DNA of 64,000 nucleotides from Aphidius gifuensis. Its lineage: Eukaryota; Arthropoda; Insecta; Hymenoptera; Braconidae. Below are positions 11,601-22,493 of the stretch, in pieces. Within the stretch, counting starts at the first letter, position 1. The number at the start of each line of letters is the position of its first letter. Under the pieces are notes generated by a model that saw only the letters and a list, made by a program, of their open reading frames with translations, was not told where the DNA came from and did not search any database. Location of the stretch: the NCBI RefSeq assembly GCF_014905175.1, contig NC_057790.1:16704469-16768468 (forward strand), read 5' to 3'. The translations under genes were made by a program, and so were the position numbers.

Positions 11601-13344
11601 GATCAGTACGTTCTGATTTATTTTTTTGATTTTCATGTGAATGGAAATTAGCTAAACGTGTTGCTTCAGCAGCTTTTTCTTCAAGACGATTATTTTCAGC
11701 TAATAGCTCATCCAATTGATTTGTTAATGATTCAACATTAATCATAGCAGCTTCATAATCATCACGTTGTTTTTGAACAATTGGAGCTTTTGATTCTAAT
11801 TCTTTAAGTATATTATCCATTTGTCCCTTGAGACGTTCATTTTCTTCACGTTCAATTGTCAATTCATTTGTTGCATCAACAAGTTGAGTATAAATTTGTG
11901 TTAAACTCAAGCCTTTTTTTAATATTTTACTTGTTATTGCAGCACTTGGTGCAAGTTGTTCAACTGCTTGATCTAAACGTTCTTGTTTAATATGATTTAA
12001 TAATTCATTTGCTTTTTCAATTTCTTTATTTAATTGTTCAATATTATTATCTTTTTCAGCAATTGTTTCATCAAATTCAAGTTTAAGTGATGCATGCTCA
12101 GTTTCTAAATCACCATATTGTTGTGTTGCTTGTTCAACAAGATTTTGTAGTTCTGTAACAGCATTACTAAATTCATCAACTTTAGCATTAGCTTCTTCAG
12201 CCATTCCTTTGTATAAATCAGCAAGTTTTGTTTGTGCAACAATTTCTTCACGATAAGATGAATGCATTGATAATTCATGATTACGTTGATCATCAACTTT
12301 TTGTGCCAATTCATCACAACGTCTTTGAAGTGATGAATTTGCTTCTTTCAGTTGTAATAATGAATCATTAGCAATTCTTAAATCTTCTTCACGTTGTGAT
12401 AATCTTGTGTCTGTTAATAATGCACGTGCTGATGATTCAGCTCTTGTTGCTTGTAATTCAGATGTACGTTTTGATAATTCAATTTCAAGTGAATTTATTT
12501 GTTGTGATAGTAAATTTCTTTCTTGATCTAAACGTTTTTCTTTGAAATCTAAATTCATTTCGTGACTTCTTATTTCTTCTACTTCTGTCATTGCTTGACA
12601 TTTTGCTGTTACTGCTGTTTGTAATTGAGCACATAATGATGTTAATTCTGTATTTAATCTTTCAACTTCATTATCACGTCGTTCAGCTTGTAATTGAAGT
12701 GTATCACGTTCATCAACAGCTGCATCTCTTTGACGACGAAATTCTGAATTTTCTTTTTGTAAACGTTTTAATGTTTCTTCTAATTTATATATTTCATTTT
12801 TTGCATCATCTAGCTTTGTTTTTAAATCAACTGTATAAGTTTCTGCTAATTCAAGTTTACCCTTGCATTCTTCCAAGTCTAGATCACGCTCATTCAAGTC
12901 TTTTTGGAGTTTTTCAAGCTTTTTTTCTGTAAAAATAATATTAAAATTCAATGACGACAATTCAACTTAAAAAATTGATTAATATTACTGAACAAAATTA
13001 AATAAATAATTATTTGTTGATTTGTTTTTTATTAAAACATATTTATGCTATTGTTACTATTGTTATAAACAAAAAAAAAAAAAAAAAAAAGTTAGGTTAG
13101 CATTGAAAAATGTTGAGTTGAATAAAATAAAAAAAAAAAAAAATGATTAATTAAATTTTAACAATAAATATTTACCAAGACTTTGCCTGCCATGTTGAAA
13201 AACAGCTTTAGCTGTTAAAAATTCTTCAAAATTTTCAGTAAAATGTTTTCTCAGCTTTGTTGCAATTTCTTGGGGAATTAATGTCAATTCGTTGTCGGTT
13301 AAAATTTTTTTTAGCACATCGTGCTCGTCTTCAGTTTGTTCCAT
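5640..13344 (-). CDS. Tpr: Nucleoprotein TPR / Megator
   Basis: Tpr forms the filaments of the nuclear pore basket and works in mRNA export surveillance, spindle-checkpoint Mad1/Mad2 docking and chromatin organisation. Exons: 13344-13176, 12926-5880 and 5791-5640, joining to about 2455 aa. Exon 1 gives the N-terminal helix (MEQTEDEHDVLKK) and ends in phase 1; exon 2 continues E-K-K-L-E-K-L. Residues about 57-1670 are almost pure heptad coiled coil with Tpr signatures (LTQIYTQLVDAT, SKRLVTFRDIEDLQQQNQ, GKNEALTQENSGL). The tail is disordered: PPTANIKP about 1690, several poly-Q runs (longest near 7840-7885), a Glu/Asp run at 6990-7100, VPSTPTLFVPRR about 2139 and GRSVPTTPLQV, ending in Arg/Gly-rich sequence. 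The order matches vertebrate Tpr. An apparent stop just after SPRG is intronic; the 152-bp last exon restores the RG-rich end. It is divergent from crn across about 600 bp. Confidence 0.95.
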
Positions 13345-13953
13345 ATTAATTTAACTTTTATTAAATATACTAATGATGAATTTGATAATTATCTTATCGT
13401 GTCTATTGTTGTTTAATCGAAAATAATTAATTAACCGGTTAATTTTTACCGGTTCTTTTTTTTTTTTTTTTCTCAACGTTTTGTATGTGTTTGTCAAAAG
13501 AAAATGGATTCTTTTTGATGCCGCTAATTTTTTTTAGAAATTGTTCAACGAAACCGAACTTCTAAGGCAAGCCAACATGATGGCGTGTAAAAAAAAAAAA
13601 AAATGCGTGGTGGACGTGGTGAGTGGGAGTTGATGCAATCAGCGCAGATTGTCGACGCACTGACATTCAAGGTGCATTTACACGGTTAAACTGGGTTAAA
13701 CAACATCAAGCGCTGTCATTTGTCAAGCGCAGTCAAGCCGCAAGCGCAATCAAGCGGTGTCTCCAACTCTCCACTGAAAATATTTTTTATAACCATACCC
13801 CTCTCAGGCCCAAACTTCTATGTTGTAATAAATCAATTGTAATATATCGAAATCAACAATTGTGTTTGTTGTTTTTAATTAACAATAAATTTATTGTTGA
13901 TATTTTGATATTTTTAATTATTTAAATATCAATAAAAAACAACAAAAAAAATC
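13345..13953. promoter_or_regulatory. Shared Tpr / crn intergenic region with repeated CAAGCG motifs
   Basis: About 600 bp between two divergent housekeeping genes. It is locally GC-richer than its surroundings at 13600-13780. CAAGCG occurs about five times within roughly 60 bp (13708-13757). The only ORF here starts at GTG and has no domain, so I treat the region as a bidirectional promoter plus 5' UTRs. Confidence 0.45.
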
Positions 13954-16064
13954 ATGGAGAAACCACAAAAAATGCCCAAAGTGGCAAAGGTAAGTTTTAA
14001 GATGATAAAACAAAAAAATAAATAATAAAATTATAATGATTACTAATGATTACTAATATGATAAATTAATTTTTAAAATGACAGGTCAAAAATAAAGCAC
14101 CAGCTGAAATACAAATAACAGCTGAGCAACTTCTTCGTGAAGCAAAAGAACGTGATCTTGAGATACTTCCACCACCACCAAAACAAAAAATATCAGATCC
14201 ACATGAATTGGCAGCATATCAATTGAGAAAAAGAAAAACTTTTGAGGATACTATTAGAAAAAATCGTACTGTATTAAGTAATTGGATGAAATATGCAGCC
14301 TGGGAAGAAAGCCAAAGAGAGATTGATCGTGCACGTTCAATATATGAACGTGCAATGGATGTTGATCATAAAAATATAACATTATATTTAAAATATGCTG
14401 AAATGGAAATGCGTCATTGTCAAGTACAACATGCTAGAAATCTTTGGGATAAAGCTGTTACATTATTACCAAGAGTCAATCAATTTTGGTATAAATATAC
14501 ATATATGGAAGAAAAATTAGATCAAATTGCAAAAGCACGTGAAGTATTTAGAAGATGGATGGAATGGCAACCAGATGAACAAGCATGGTTAACATATATT
14601 AAATTTGAATTACGTTATAAAGAAATTGATAGAGCTAAAAATATTTATGAAAAATTTGTTATTACACATCCGCAAGTTAAAAATTGGGTAAAATATGCTA
14701 AATTTGAAGAAACACATGGTTTTATAAGTCGTGCAAGAAGCGTATTTGAAAAAGCTGTTACATTTTATGGTGATGAAAATATTGATGAAAAATTAATCTT
14801 ATCATTTGCAAAATTTGAAGAAGGACAAAAAGAACATGAAAGAACAAGAATTATTTATAAATATGCGTTAGATAAATTACCAAAAGATAAAACACAAGAA
14901 ATATATAAAGCGTATACAATACATGAAAAAAAATATGGTGATCGTTCTGGTATTGAGGATGTTATTGTTAGTAAAAGAAAAAATCAATATGAACAAGAAG
15001 TTGCTGATAATCCATCAAATTATGATGCATGGTTTGATTATTTAAAATTACTTGAATCCGAAGGTAATTTAAATCATAATAATGTACGTGAAGTTTATGA
15101 AAGAGCAATTGCAAATGTACCACCAACAAAACAAAAAGAATATTGGAAAAGATATATTTATTTATGGATTAATTATGCTCTATTTGAAGAATTAGATACT
15201 GAAGATATTGAAAGATGTCGTCAAGTATATAAAACATGTATTGAATTAATACCACATAAAATATTTACATTTTCAAAAATATGGTTATTATATGCTAAAT
15301 TTGAAATAAGACAAAAAAATTTAACAATTGCTAGAAAAACATTGGGTATGGCACTTGGTATTTGTCCAAAAGATAAATTATATCGTGAATATATTGATCT
15401 TGAAATACAATTACGTGAATTTGAAAGATGTAGAACATTGTATGAAAAATTGTTACAATTTGGTCCTGAAAATTGTACAACATGGATGAGATTTGCTGAA
15501 TTAGAATCATCAATTGGTGATATTCATCGTGCTAGAGCAATATTTAAATTGGCAATATCACAACCAATACTTGATATGCCAGAAGTATTATGGAAAGCAT
15601 ATATTGATTTTGAAATATCACAATGTGAACCACAAAATGCTAGAGATTTATTTGAACGTCTTCTAGAAAGAACATCACATGTTAAAGTATGGATGACATA
15701 TGCTAAATTTGAATTACAAAATGACATTGTTGAAGAGGGTATTGATAAAGTTGTATTGGCAAGAAGAGTATTTGAAAGAGGAAATACTGCATTAAGAACA
15801 AATGGTGATAATGAAAGTAGAGCTTTGTTGCTTGAAGCTTGGCTTGAATTTGAAAATGAAAAAGGTGATAAAGAGAGTCGCACTAAAGTTTCAGCTAAAA
15901 TTCCAAGAAGAGTTAGAAAGAGAAGGAGACTTGTTGGTGATGATGGCTCTGATGATGGTTGGGAAGAAGTATTTGATTTTATTTTCCCAGAAGATGAGTC
16001 ACAACGACCTAATTTAAAAATTCTTGCTGCTGCTAAAAATTGGATTAAAGCTAAAACTGGCTAA
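13954..16064 (+). CDS. crn: Crooked neck, pre-mRNA splicing factor CLF1/CRNKL1
   Basis: Crn is a HAT-repeat scaffold of the Prp19/NineTeen complex, needed for spliceosome activation. Exons: 13954-13989 (MEKPQKMPKVAK) and 14085-16064; the product read is 671 aa. The N terminus VKNKAPAEIQITAEQLLREA and the PPPPKQKI block are nearly invariant in the family. More than a dozen HAT repeats follow, with the W-x-x-Y-x-x-[FY]-E and R-A-R-x-[IV]-[FY]-E signatures (for example NWVKYAKFEE, RARSVFEKAV). DDGSDDGWEE and YIFPED-like FIFPEDE close the domain. The stop at 16062 looks premature: in the +1 frame the acidic tail continues for about 26 codons and ends with DESSS at TGA 16139-16141, matching the DES-type end of crn proteins. 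A single extra G at 16060-16061 explains this. Confidence 0.95.
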
Positions 16065-16141
16065 AACAGCAACAACTGAAAAAATTGAGGAACGAAATAA
16101 TGAAAATAGTAATCTACAATCTGATGAATCATCAAGTTGAA

Positions 16142-16505
16142 TTTGTATATAATTAAATATAAATAAATAAATAAACATGATTTAAATTAAGGAATTTATT
16201 TAATAAAATAAAAAAAATTATCTCGATCATTTAATTTGCTTTTTTATATTTTTATTATTTATTAATTGTCTTTTTTTTATTATTTTTTTTTATTTTATTT
16301 TCTTCGTTTTACTTGATTCCTTGACTTCTGCGCAAATGCGTGGTCATGATGCGCCAACAAAAAATTGACGAAAGAACGCACCTAAAGGTTGCATCGATAT
16401 TCACGTGTTTGTACGTGTTCTAGACTTCTAGCAATGCTCCAAAATTCTCAAATAAAACTGGCACTTTAATAATATTTATTGTTAATAACTGAAACAAAAA
16501 ACAAA
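16142..16505. other. crn-DCAF13 spacer
   Basis: A crn 3' UTR with tandem AATAAA-like signals (about 16155-16175), then about 250 bp of T-rich DNA and a short GC-richer patch (16330-16440) containing a CACGTG-type E-box, likely the DCAF13 promoter. Confidence 0.45.
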
Positions 16506-18101
16506 ATGAAAGTTAAAGTATTATCAAGAAATCCAGATGAACATTTACGAGAGACTAAAAGAGATATTCATAAAGGTAATAAATTATTAAAAAAATATAC
16601 AATAAAATTATTTTATAACCTATAAATAAATGTTTATTAATTTAAATAATAATTCAATATTTATAATTATTTTTAGTACAAAGAAATTATGATAGAAACG
16701 AGCATCCATTTGAGGCAGCTAGAGAATACATGGCTGCTGTTAGAAATGTAAAATTAACAAGAATATTTGCAAAGCCATTTATTCATAATTTAGAAGGTCA
16801 TAAAGATGGTGTTTCATGTGTTGCAAAACATCCTGGTAAATTATCAAATTTATTAAGTGGTTCATTTAATGGTGAAGTTATTATTTGGAATTTACCAACT
16901 GCTAAAGCTGAAAGAACAATACTTGCTCATGATGGTATTGTACGTGGTATTGCATTTGATAATGAAGGTGAACATTTCTTTACTGTTGGTGATGATACAG
17001 CAATTAAATTATGGAAAACATATCCAAATGATGATGAAGAAATTGAAACACCAGTTAATACTATAATAACAAAAGTAAGTTAATTTAATTTACATTATTT
17101 ATAAGTTTTTATCATTAACTAATGCCATTTATAATTAATTTCAAGGATCCAATAAGTGGTATAAGTCATCATAAAAGTACAAAAGAATATGTAACATCTA
17201 GTGATAATATTGTATCATTGTGGGAAGAAACAAGAAACACATCACTAAAAGAAATAACATGGGGAAATGACAGAATACATGATATTAAATTTAATAATGT
17301 TCAAACTAATTTATTTGCATCATGTGTTTCAAATCGTGATGTTATATTATATGATATTAGAAACAAAGCACCAATAAGAGCTGTTACATTGGATTTAAAA
17401 GCAAATAAATTATGTTGGAATCCAATGGAAGCATATACATTTACAACTGCTAATGAAGATTTTACGTAAGTTTTATCAAATTAATTATTAATTTGCTTGT
17501 TTGTAATAAATATAAATTAATAATAATTGTTTATTTTATTTTGTACAGTTCATTTACATTTGATATCCGTCAATTTAGTAAACCAGTTAATATTCATATG
17601 GATCATGTTGGTGCAGTAACAGACATTGATTATTCACCAACTGGTAAAGAATTTATAACAGCAAGTTTTGATAGAACAATTAGAATATTTGAAACAAGTA
17701 AAGGACATTCACGTGAAATTTATCATACAAAAAGAATGCAAATAGTAACATGTGTTGCTTGGTCACTTGATAATAAATATGTCATCAGTGGAAGTGATGA
17801 AATGAATTTACGTGTATGGAAATCAAATGCATCTGAAAAACTTGGTGCATTAAAACCTAGAGAAAGAGCTGCATTAAATTATAGTAGTGCATTAATTGAT
17901 AAATTTGCTGCACATCCACAAGTTAAACGTATTGCAAGACATCGTCATGTTCCAAAACCAATTTATAAAGCTCAAGCAGAACAGAAAAGTATACGTGAAA
18001 GAGAAAAACGTAAAGAAGCTAATCGTCGTAGACATTCTAAACCTGGAAGTGTTCCATATGTTGCTGAAAGAGCTAAACATATTGTTGATGTTAAAGAATA
18101 A
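16506..18101 (+). CDS. DCAF13: DCAF13 / Sof1 WD-repeat ribosome biogenesis factor
   Basis: DCAF13 (yeast Sof1) is a nucleolar WD40 protein of the small-subunit processome, required for 18S rRNA maturation; in animals it also serves as a DDB1-CUL4 receptor. Exons: 16506-16575, 16677-17074, 17146-17465 and 17549-18101, giving 446 aa (human 445). MKVKVLSRNPD is the family N terminus. WD repeats follow from GHKDGVSCVAKHP onward; the YHTKRMQ, GSDEMNLR and ANASEKLG motifs belong to the last repeats and Sof1 domain. The basic Sof1 C terminus reads HPQVKRIARHRHVPK and HSKPGSVP, both diagnostic. All splice junctions keep frame. An AATAAA lies just past the stop. Confidence 0.96.
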
Positions 18102-18641
18102 TTTTATGACAATAAATTTTTTATTTATTCAATTATTTCTTTAAATTACATGTATATACTTACACCTATTTTCTTAATTTGTTGGTGCATCGTAAGGCTT
18201 CAACTGCATCAAACCTTATCCTGCTCCTGATCTTTAAATTAACATCTATGTAAAAATATTTTTAATTTTGACTATTTTAGTTTAAATAAAATTGTTCAAT
18301 TTAATTGAAAAATATTTTTATAATGACTCAATAAATTTAATTGCTATTTTTAAAGAAAAAAAAAAAAATAATACTAACAGGTAGCTTTAGTAAATATTGA
18401 ATTGTAACTATATAGAATTTATGTATAAAGGTCAGTTGAAAAAATAATACATATATGGATTAACTGAGGCAGAAGCAGGCAGAAGGGCGATTGTAAAAAC
18501 ACCCTACTTAAACTATAGTTTGCACAGTACAAATTGTCACAGTAGTTGTGTATTCACCTGCTCTGTGTGTCACCTGATTGAAAAATAATATTACATTAAC
18601 ATCAAGTTGTTGTCTAAAAAATTAATCATTTTCATATAGTC
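18102..18641. other. Intergenic spacer, nothing recognised
   Basis: DCAF13 3' UTR and the upstream region of the TMEM145-like gene. Some non-AT sequence at 18180-18230 and 18450-18570 has no open frame of note. Confidence 0.4.
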
Positions 18642-20580
18642 ATGAATTGTATAATAATTATCATTATATCATTAACATTAATTAATAATTTTTCATATTT
18701 AAATTCAAAAATTCTTCTTGGTCGTCTTGAAACAAACAAAGTATTTTAATATATCAATTTACATTTTTTAAATTCATTTTTATTTGAATGCAAATGTGAT
18801 AAAGGTCTATCAGAATTTATTGATTTATCTATGTTCACAATTATATTGTTTTTTTATTTTATTTCTGACAGTGACTTTGATTATAATTAACTAACATTTA
18901 AAAATATATATCAATAATGACCATGAAAAAAAAAAAAAAAAAGTTTTCATTCAAATTATTAATTTTGCGTTGACAATGTAGTAGTTTGTTTGAATTTTTT
19001 TTAATTTATATTTAATGAATATTGATTGATACTTTAAATGAAAAAAAAACTTGATACTTTGTTATTTTATATTTTCTAAATAAACTATTAATTAATTAAA
19101 TTTGATTATTAATTAAATTTAAAAATAAAATTTCAGAATTGGGAATTTTTAGCAAGATTTTGTTTTTTAACTGAACGTGGATCATTTCATTATGATTTTA
19201 TGATAAATCGTACATCAAAAAATAATGGTAATGTCAACTTGTTGCTGTATTATGATGCACCAAGTCAATGGCCAAGTGTATATCCATCAAATCGTACATG
19301 TGAAGATAAACAATCAATATTAAAAATTGAACAAGGACAAATTGTTCCATTATCAGCTGATGATTATGCTTCATCAAGTGTATCAGGCTGTAGAAAAATT
19401 GGTAATACATTAAATGACAATGATTTAATTCAATGTACAAGTTATAGAATGTTTAAATCAGCAAGACCACGTTGGTGGTTTATTGCTTTAGCTGATTGTT
19501 CATCTGATACTGGATTAAATGTAACATATAATATTTCAATGACAAATGGTCCACCTGGTAGTTTTTGGAAAGAACATTATTCAGCTGATGAATTCTGCAA
19601 GTATTTTTTTTTATCAATTTAAATTGGCTAATAAATAATTGTTATTTATTTTTTATTTTTAGATACTTTGCCATTATTTATAATTGCTGGTATTGCATAC
19701 AGTGTGTTGGTAATTACTAGTATTTACATGGCAAATGAACTACGTCTTCGTCGTCTTCTTCACTCGACATTTCGTCTTTACATGATATCAATGGTATGTC
19801 AATTTATTGGCATTTGTTGTGGTATTTATTCAATGACATATCGTGGTCTAACTGGTTTTGATGTTAAAAAAATAATTTTACTGGGATTTGTTTTTCGAGC
19901 ATGGTCAGAAACATCATATACTTTGTTAATGCTACAACTTGCTGAGGGTTATACAATTACAAAAAGCCATTTACCAATATCACAATTATGGTTTAATACA
20001 TGGTTTATATTTGGCATGGTTTTTTTACAACTTGGTTTATTAACTTATCAAAATGAAGTATTTGATCCTGGGCTGGTACTTTATATTTATGAATCAGGAC
20101 CAGGTTTTTGTCTTATGGCACTTAAAGTTATTGCCTGGGTTTTATTTACATATTATTGCTTTAAAACATGCCAAGAAATTAAAACAAAATATGAATTTTA
20201 TGCATCGTTATTAAGTCTTGGATCAATATGGTTTTTATTTCATCCACTCACTGTGAGTTGTCATAAATTTATCTAAAATAATAATTATTTAATAAACTTT
20301 TTTTTTCTATTGATAGGTTTTAATAATTACCATTGTCATTGATAAATGGATACGTGAATCAGTTGTACAAGCAGCATCATTATGGATAATATTTATTGGA
20401 CATGCATTTTTTCTTTGGCTAATACGTCCATCATCTTCCAATATTCGTTTTCCATTTCACATACGTACAACTCAAGTTGTTCCAACTTTTTCTACAGAAC
20501 CACACAATAATAATTATGAACCAAGTAGAAGAAGAGCTTCAATATTTACTGTACAATTTGAAAACACAACACACACATAA
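18642..20580 (+). CDS. TMEM145/GPR180-type seven-pass membrane protein (GOST / ITR family)
   Basis: The family has a luminal GOLD-like ectodomain plus seven transmembrane helices; members act in secretory-pathway trafficking or receptor signalling. Exons: 18642-18740, 19137-19596, 19663-20252 and 20317-20580, 470 aa. Exon 1 is a signal peptide. The ectodomain shows the TMEM145 blocks NWEFLARFCFLTERG, YYDAPSQWPSVY, SGC, RPRWWFIALADC and SFWKEHYSADEF. Seven hydrophobic helices follow from PLFIIAGIAYSVLV, with FDPG-VLYIYESGPG between helices 5 and 6 (FDPGQVLYTYES in vertebrate TMEM145) and RPSSSNIRFPFHIRT after helix 7. The intron after 19596 starts with GC (GCAAGT) rather than GT; only this junction keeps the frame. 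The C terminus is short. TMEM145 is the best match; GPR180 is the alternative. Confidence 0.85.
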
Positions 20581-20884
20581 ATCATTATATTTATAACAAA
20601 AAAAAATACAATTAGTTAATTTTTATTTTTATTTTTTTTTTAATAGAAATCTTATTTACAATAATGTGATTTATTTTGGCTGTGAGGTAATGTTTCTCAT
20701 GATAAATTGTAAATAAGAAAAAAATATATATTAAACATTAAATTAATTATATTTTAAATTATTCAAAAAAAAAAAAAAAAAAAAAGATGTTGAATTTTTT
20801 AAATTAAATCAATTTTGACTTGACAATAAAGTTTTATTATAAGGCACTAATTTATCATGACTTTTTTGCTAAATAAAAAATGTG
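20581..20884. other. Convergent 3' spacer
   Basis: 3' UTRs of the TMEM145-like gene and ALR, with a long A-run at 20766-20785. Nothing else seen. Confidence 0.5.
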
Positions 20885-21451
20885 CTAATCACAAGAACCA
20901 TCTAGCCATCCATCTCTCCATCTTTGATTAACTAATTTACAATCAAATTCAGATTTTCCTAATTTTTTATTGACTTCATTGTGTATCATACACAGCCATT
21001 GACTCAATTCATTTTGTGATGATGTTTTTGGTGGTGTTACTTGAATTTGTTCACGTAAATCCTCAGCACAAATACTGCATGGATAAAATTTTGAAAATAT
21101 ATGAAAAAATGTTGACATATCTTTCTTTTGTTCAACTGATGGTTTATCTGGATAATAAGCAGCCATTGTATGAAGGAATGACCATGTTGATTTACCAAGT
21201 TCAGCTTTATCAAGTGGACAATTAAGCTTTTCACGATTAGATGATGTTGGAGTTGTCATATTTGTACTATCATTTGATTTTTTTGCATCTGTTTCCTATT
21301 TTATAACATCATTAAATATTATTATAATTTTTCCTTATTAAAATTTTTAATATAATCATTAATTTACCATCTTATTATCGTATTTTTTTTTTTGAGTTTT
21401 AGTCCATGATTTAAAGTCAGTACAGGCTCTACATGGTGGTTCTGGATCCAT
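20885..21451 (-). CDS. ALR: FAD-linked sulfhydryl oxidase ALR (Erv1/GFER)
   Basis: ALR re-oxidises Mia40 in the mitochondrial intermembrane space, passing electrons through FAD to cytochrome c or oxygen. Exons: 21451-21368 (MDPEPPCRACTDFKSW, with the N-terminal C-x-x-C shuttle) and 21295-20885, 164 aa. The core has LGKSTWSFLHTMAAYYPDKP, the redox C-S-I-C at residues 101-104 followed by AEDLREQI, the FAD-binding HNEVNKKLGK, and the C-terminal WRDGWLDGSCD with its paired cysteine. This is the complete Erv/ALR fold. A donor site at 21677 and an acceptor before 21510 suggest a non-coding 5' exon; frame upstream of Met is open in the middle exon but closes in the first, so Met at 21451 is preferred. 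It is divergent from KNL1. Confidence 0.93.
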
Positions 21452-22493
21452 GATAATGCATCTGTTAATTATTGCTGGATGATGAAATTTATAATCATAA
21501 CCCTGTTATTTAAAAATATATTAGATGATGAAATAACCACCGAAAATTGTTAGAATATAATTATACAACAAATTTATAGACATAATTTTCACTGTTAATT
21601 AATTTATTTATATTTTTTTAATAGACAATAAGTATATTTAATTATTTTTAATATAAAGAGAGGTCTAGAAGCTTACCGGAGGTTCTTGTGTTGTTCACGT
21701 TTTGGAGCAATTTTGAGTACATATAACCATATGTTCAATATATAAAGACAACACACACATGTGCACTCTTGCTATATACATTATGAGTAATATTTCATCA
21801 TTCACTGTGTTGTGAAAATAAATTGTTTTTATGATTATCTATTGTAAAAAGAATATAACAAATAAATAGTTTTATTTATTAAACAACTAAAATTTTGTGC
21901 CATAAGGTATTTAAATTAATAAACATGTCAAAAGGTTATGTTGTCATTTTGTTTATACTTTTAAAAATGCTTGAATAACGATTAACAACAATTATTTTTT
22001 TACAATGTTGTTGTTATATAATTATGACAATACTTGGGTGATAATTTTATAATCTGGACATCCATAATTAAAATATTTAATCTACATAAATTTAATTAGA
22101 AAAAGCGAAAGAAATATTAAATTTTATAATAACAATTATTGTTAATAAAAAAATAAAAACAAGATTAATAATAAACTTATATGTATTTTTTTTAATTTGA
22201 TTTTTCTATTATTAAGTTACTTTGTATAATATTGTTGATAATTTTTATTGATTTTCATTCATATATTTTTGAATATTTAATAATAACAATCGCACTAAAA
22301 ATATCAATTATGATAGGCTGCGATTATCCCCTCTTTTTTATTTTAAATTAACAGAAACCAACAGAAACTTTACAGTTGTAAATGTCAAATGACAGAATCA
22401 GTAAACTAACAACGCCAAGCGGAAAAAGCGTTTGATTTTTTTTTTTTGTTACATATCTATGTATATATTTTTCAAAAATACAAAACATAAACA
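21452..22493. other. ALR / KNL1 divergent intergenic region
   Basis: It includes the presumed ALR 5' UTR exon (up to about 21720). The rest is AT-rich with poly-A/T runs. A GC-richer patch at 22320-22430 before the first candidate KNL1 ATG is the likely KNL1 promoter. Confidence 0.4.

Noticed and set aside
13623..13925. A 100-codon plus-strand ORF in the Tpr-crn promoter
   Set aside because: GTG start, no domain, overlaps the presumed promoter and crn leader.
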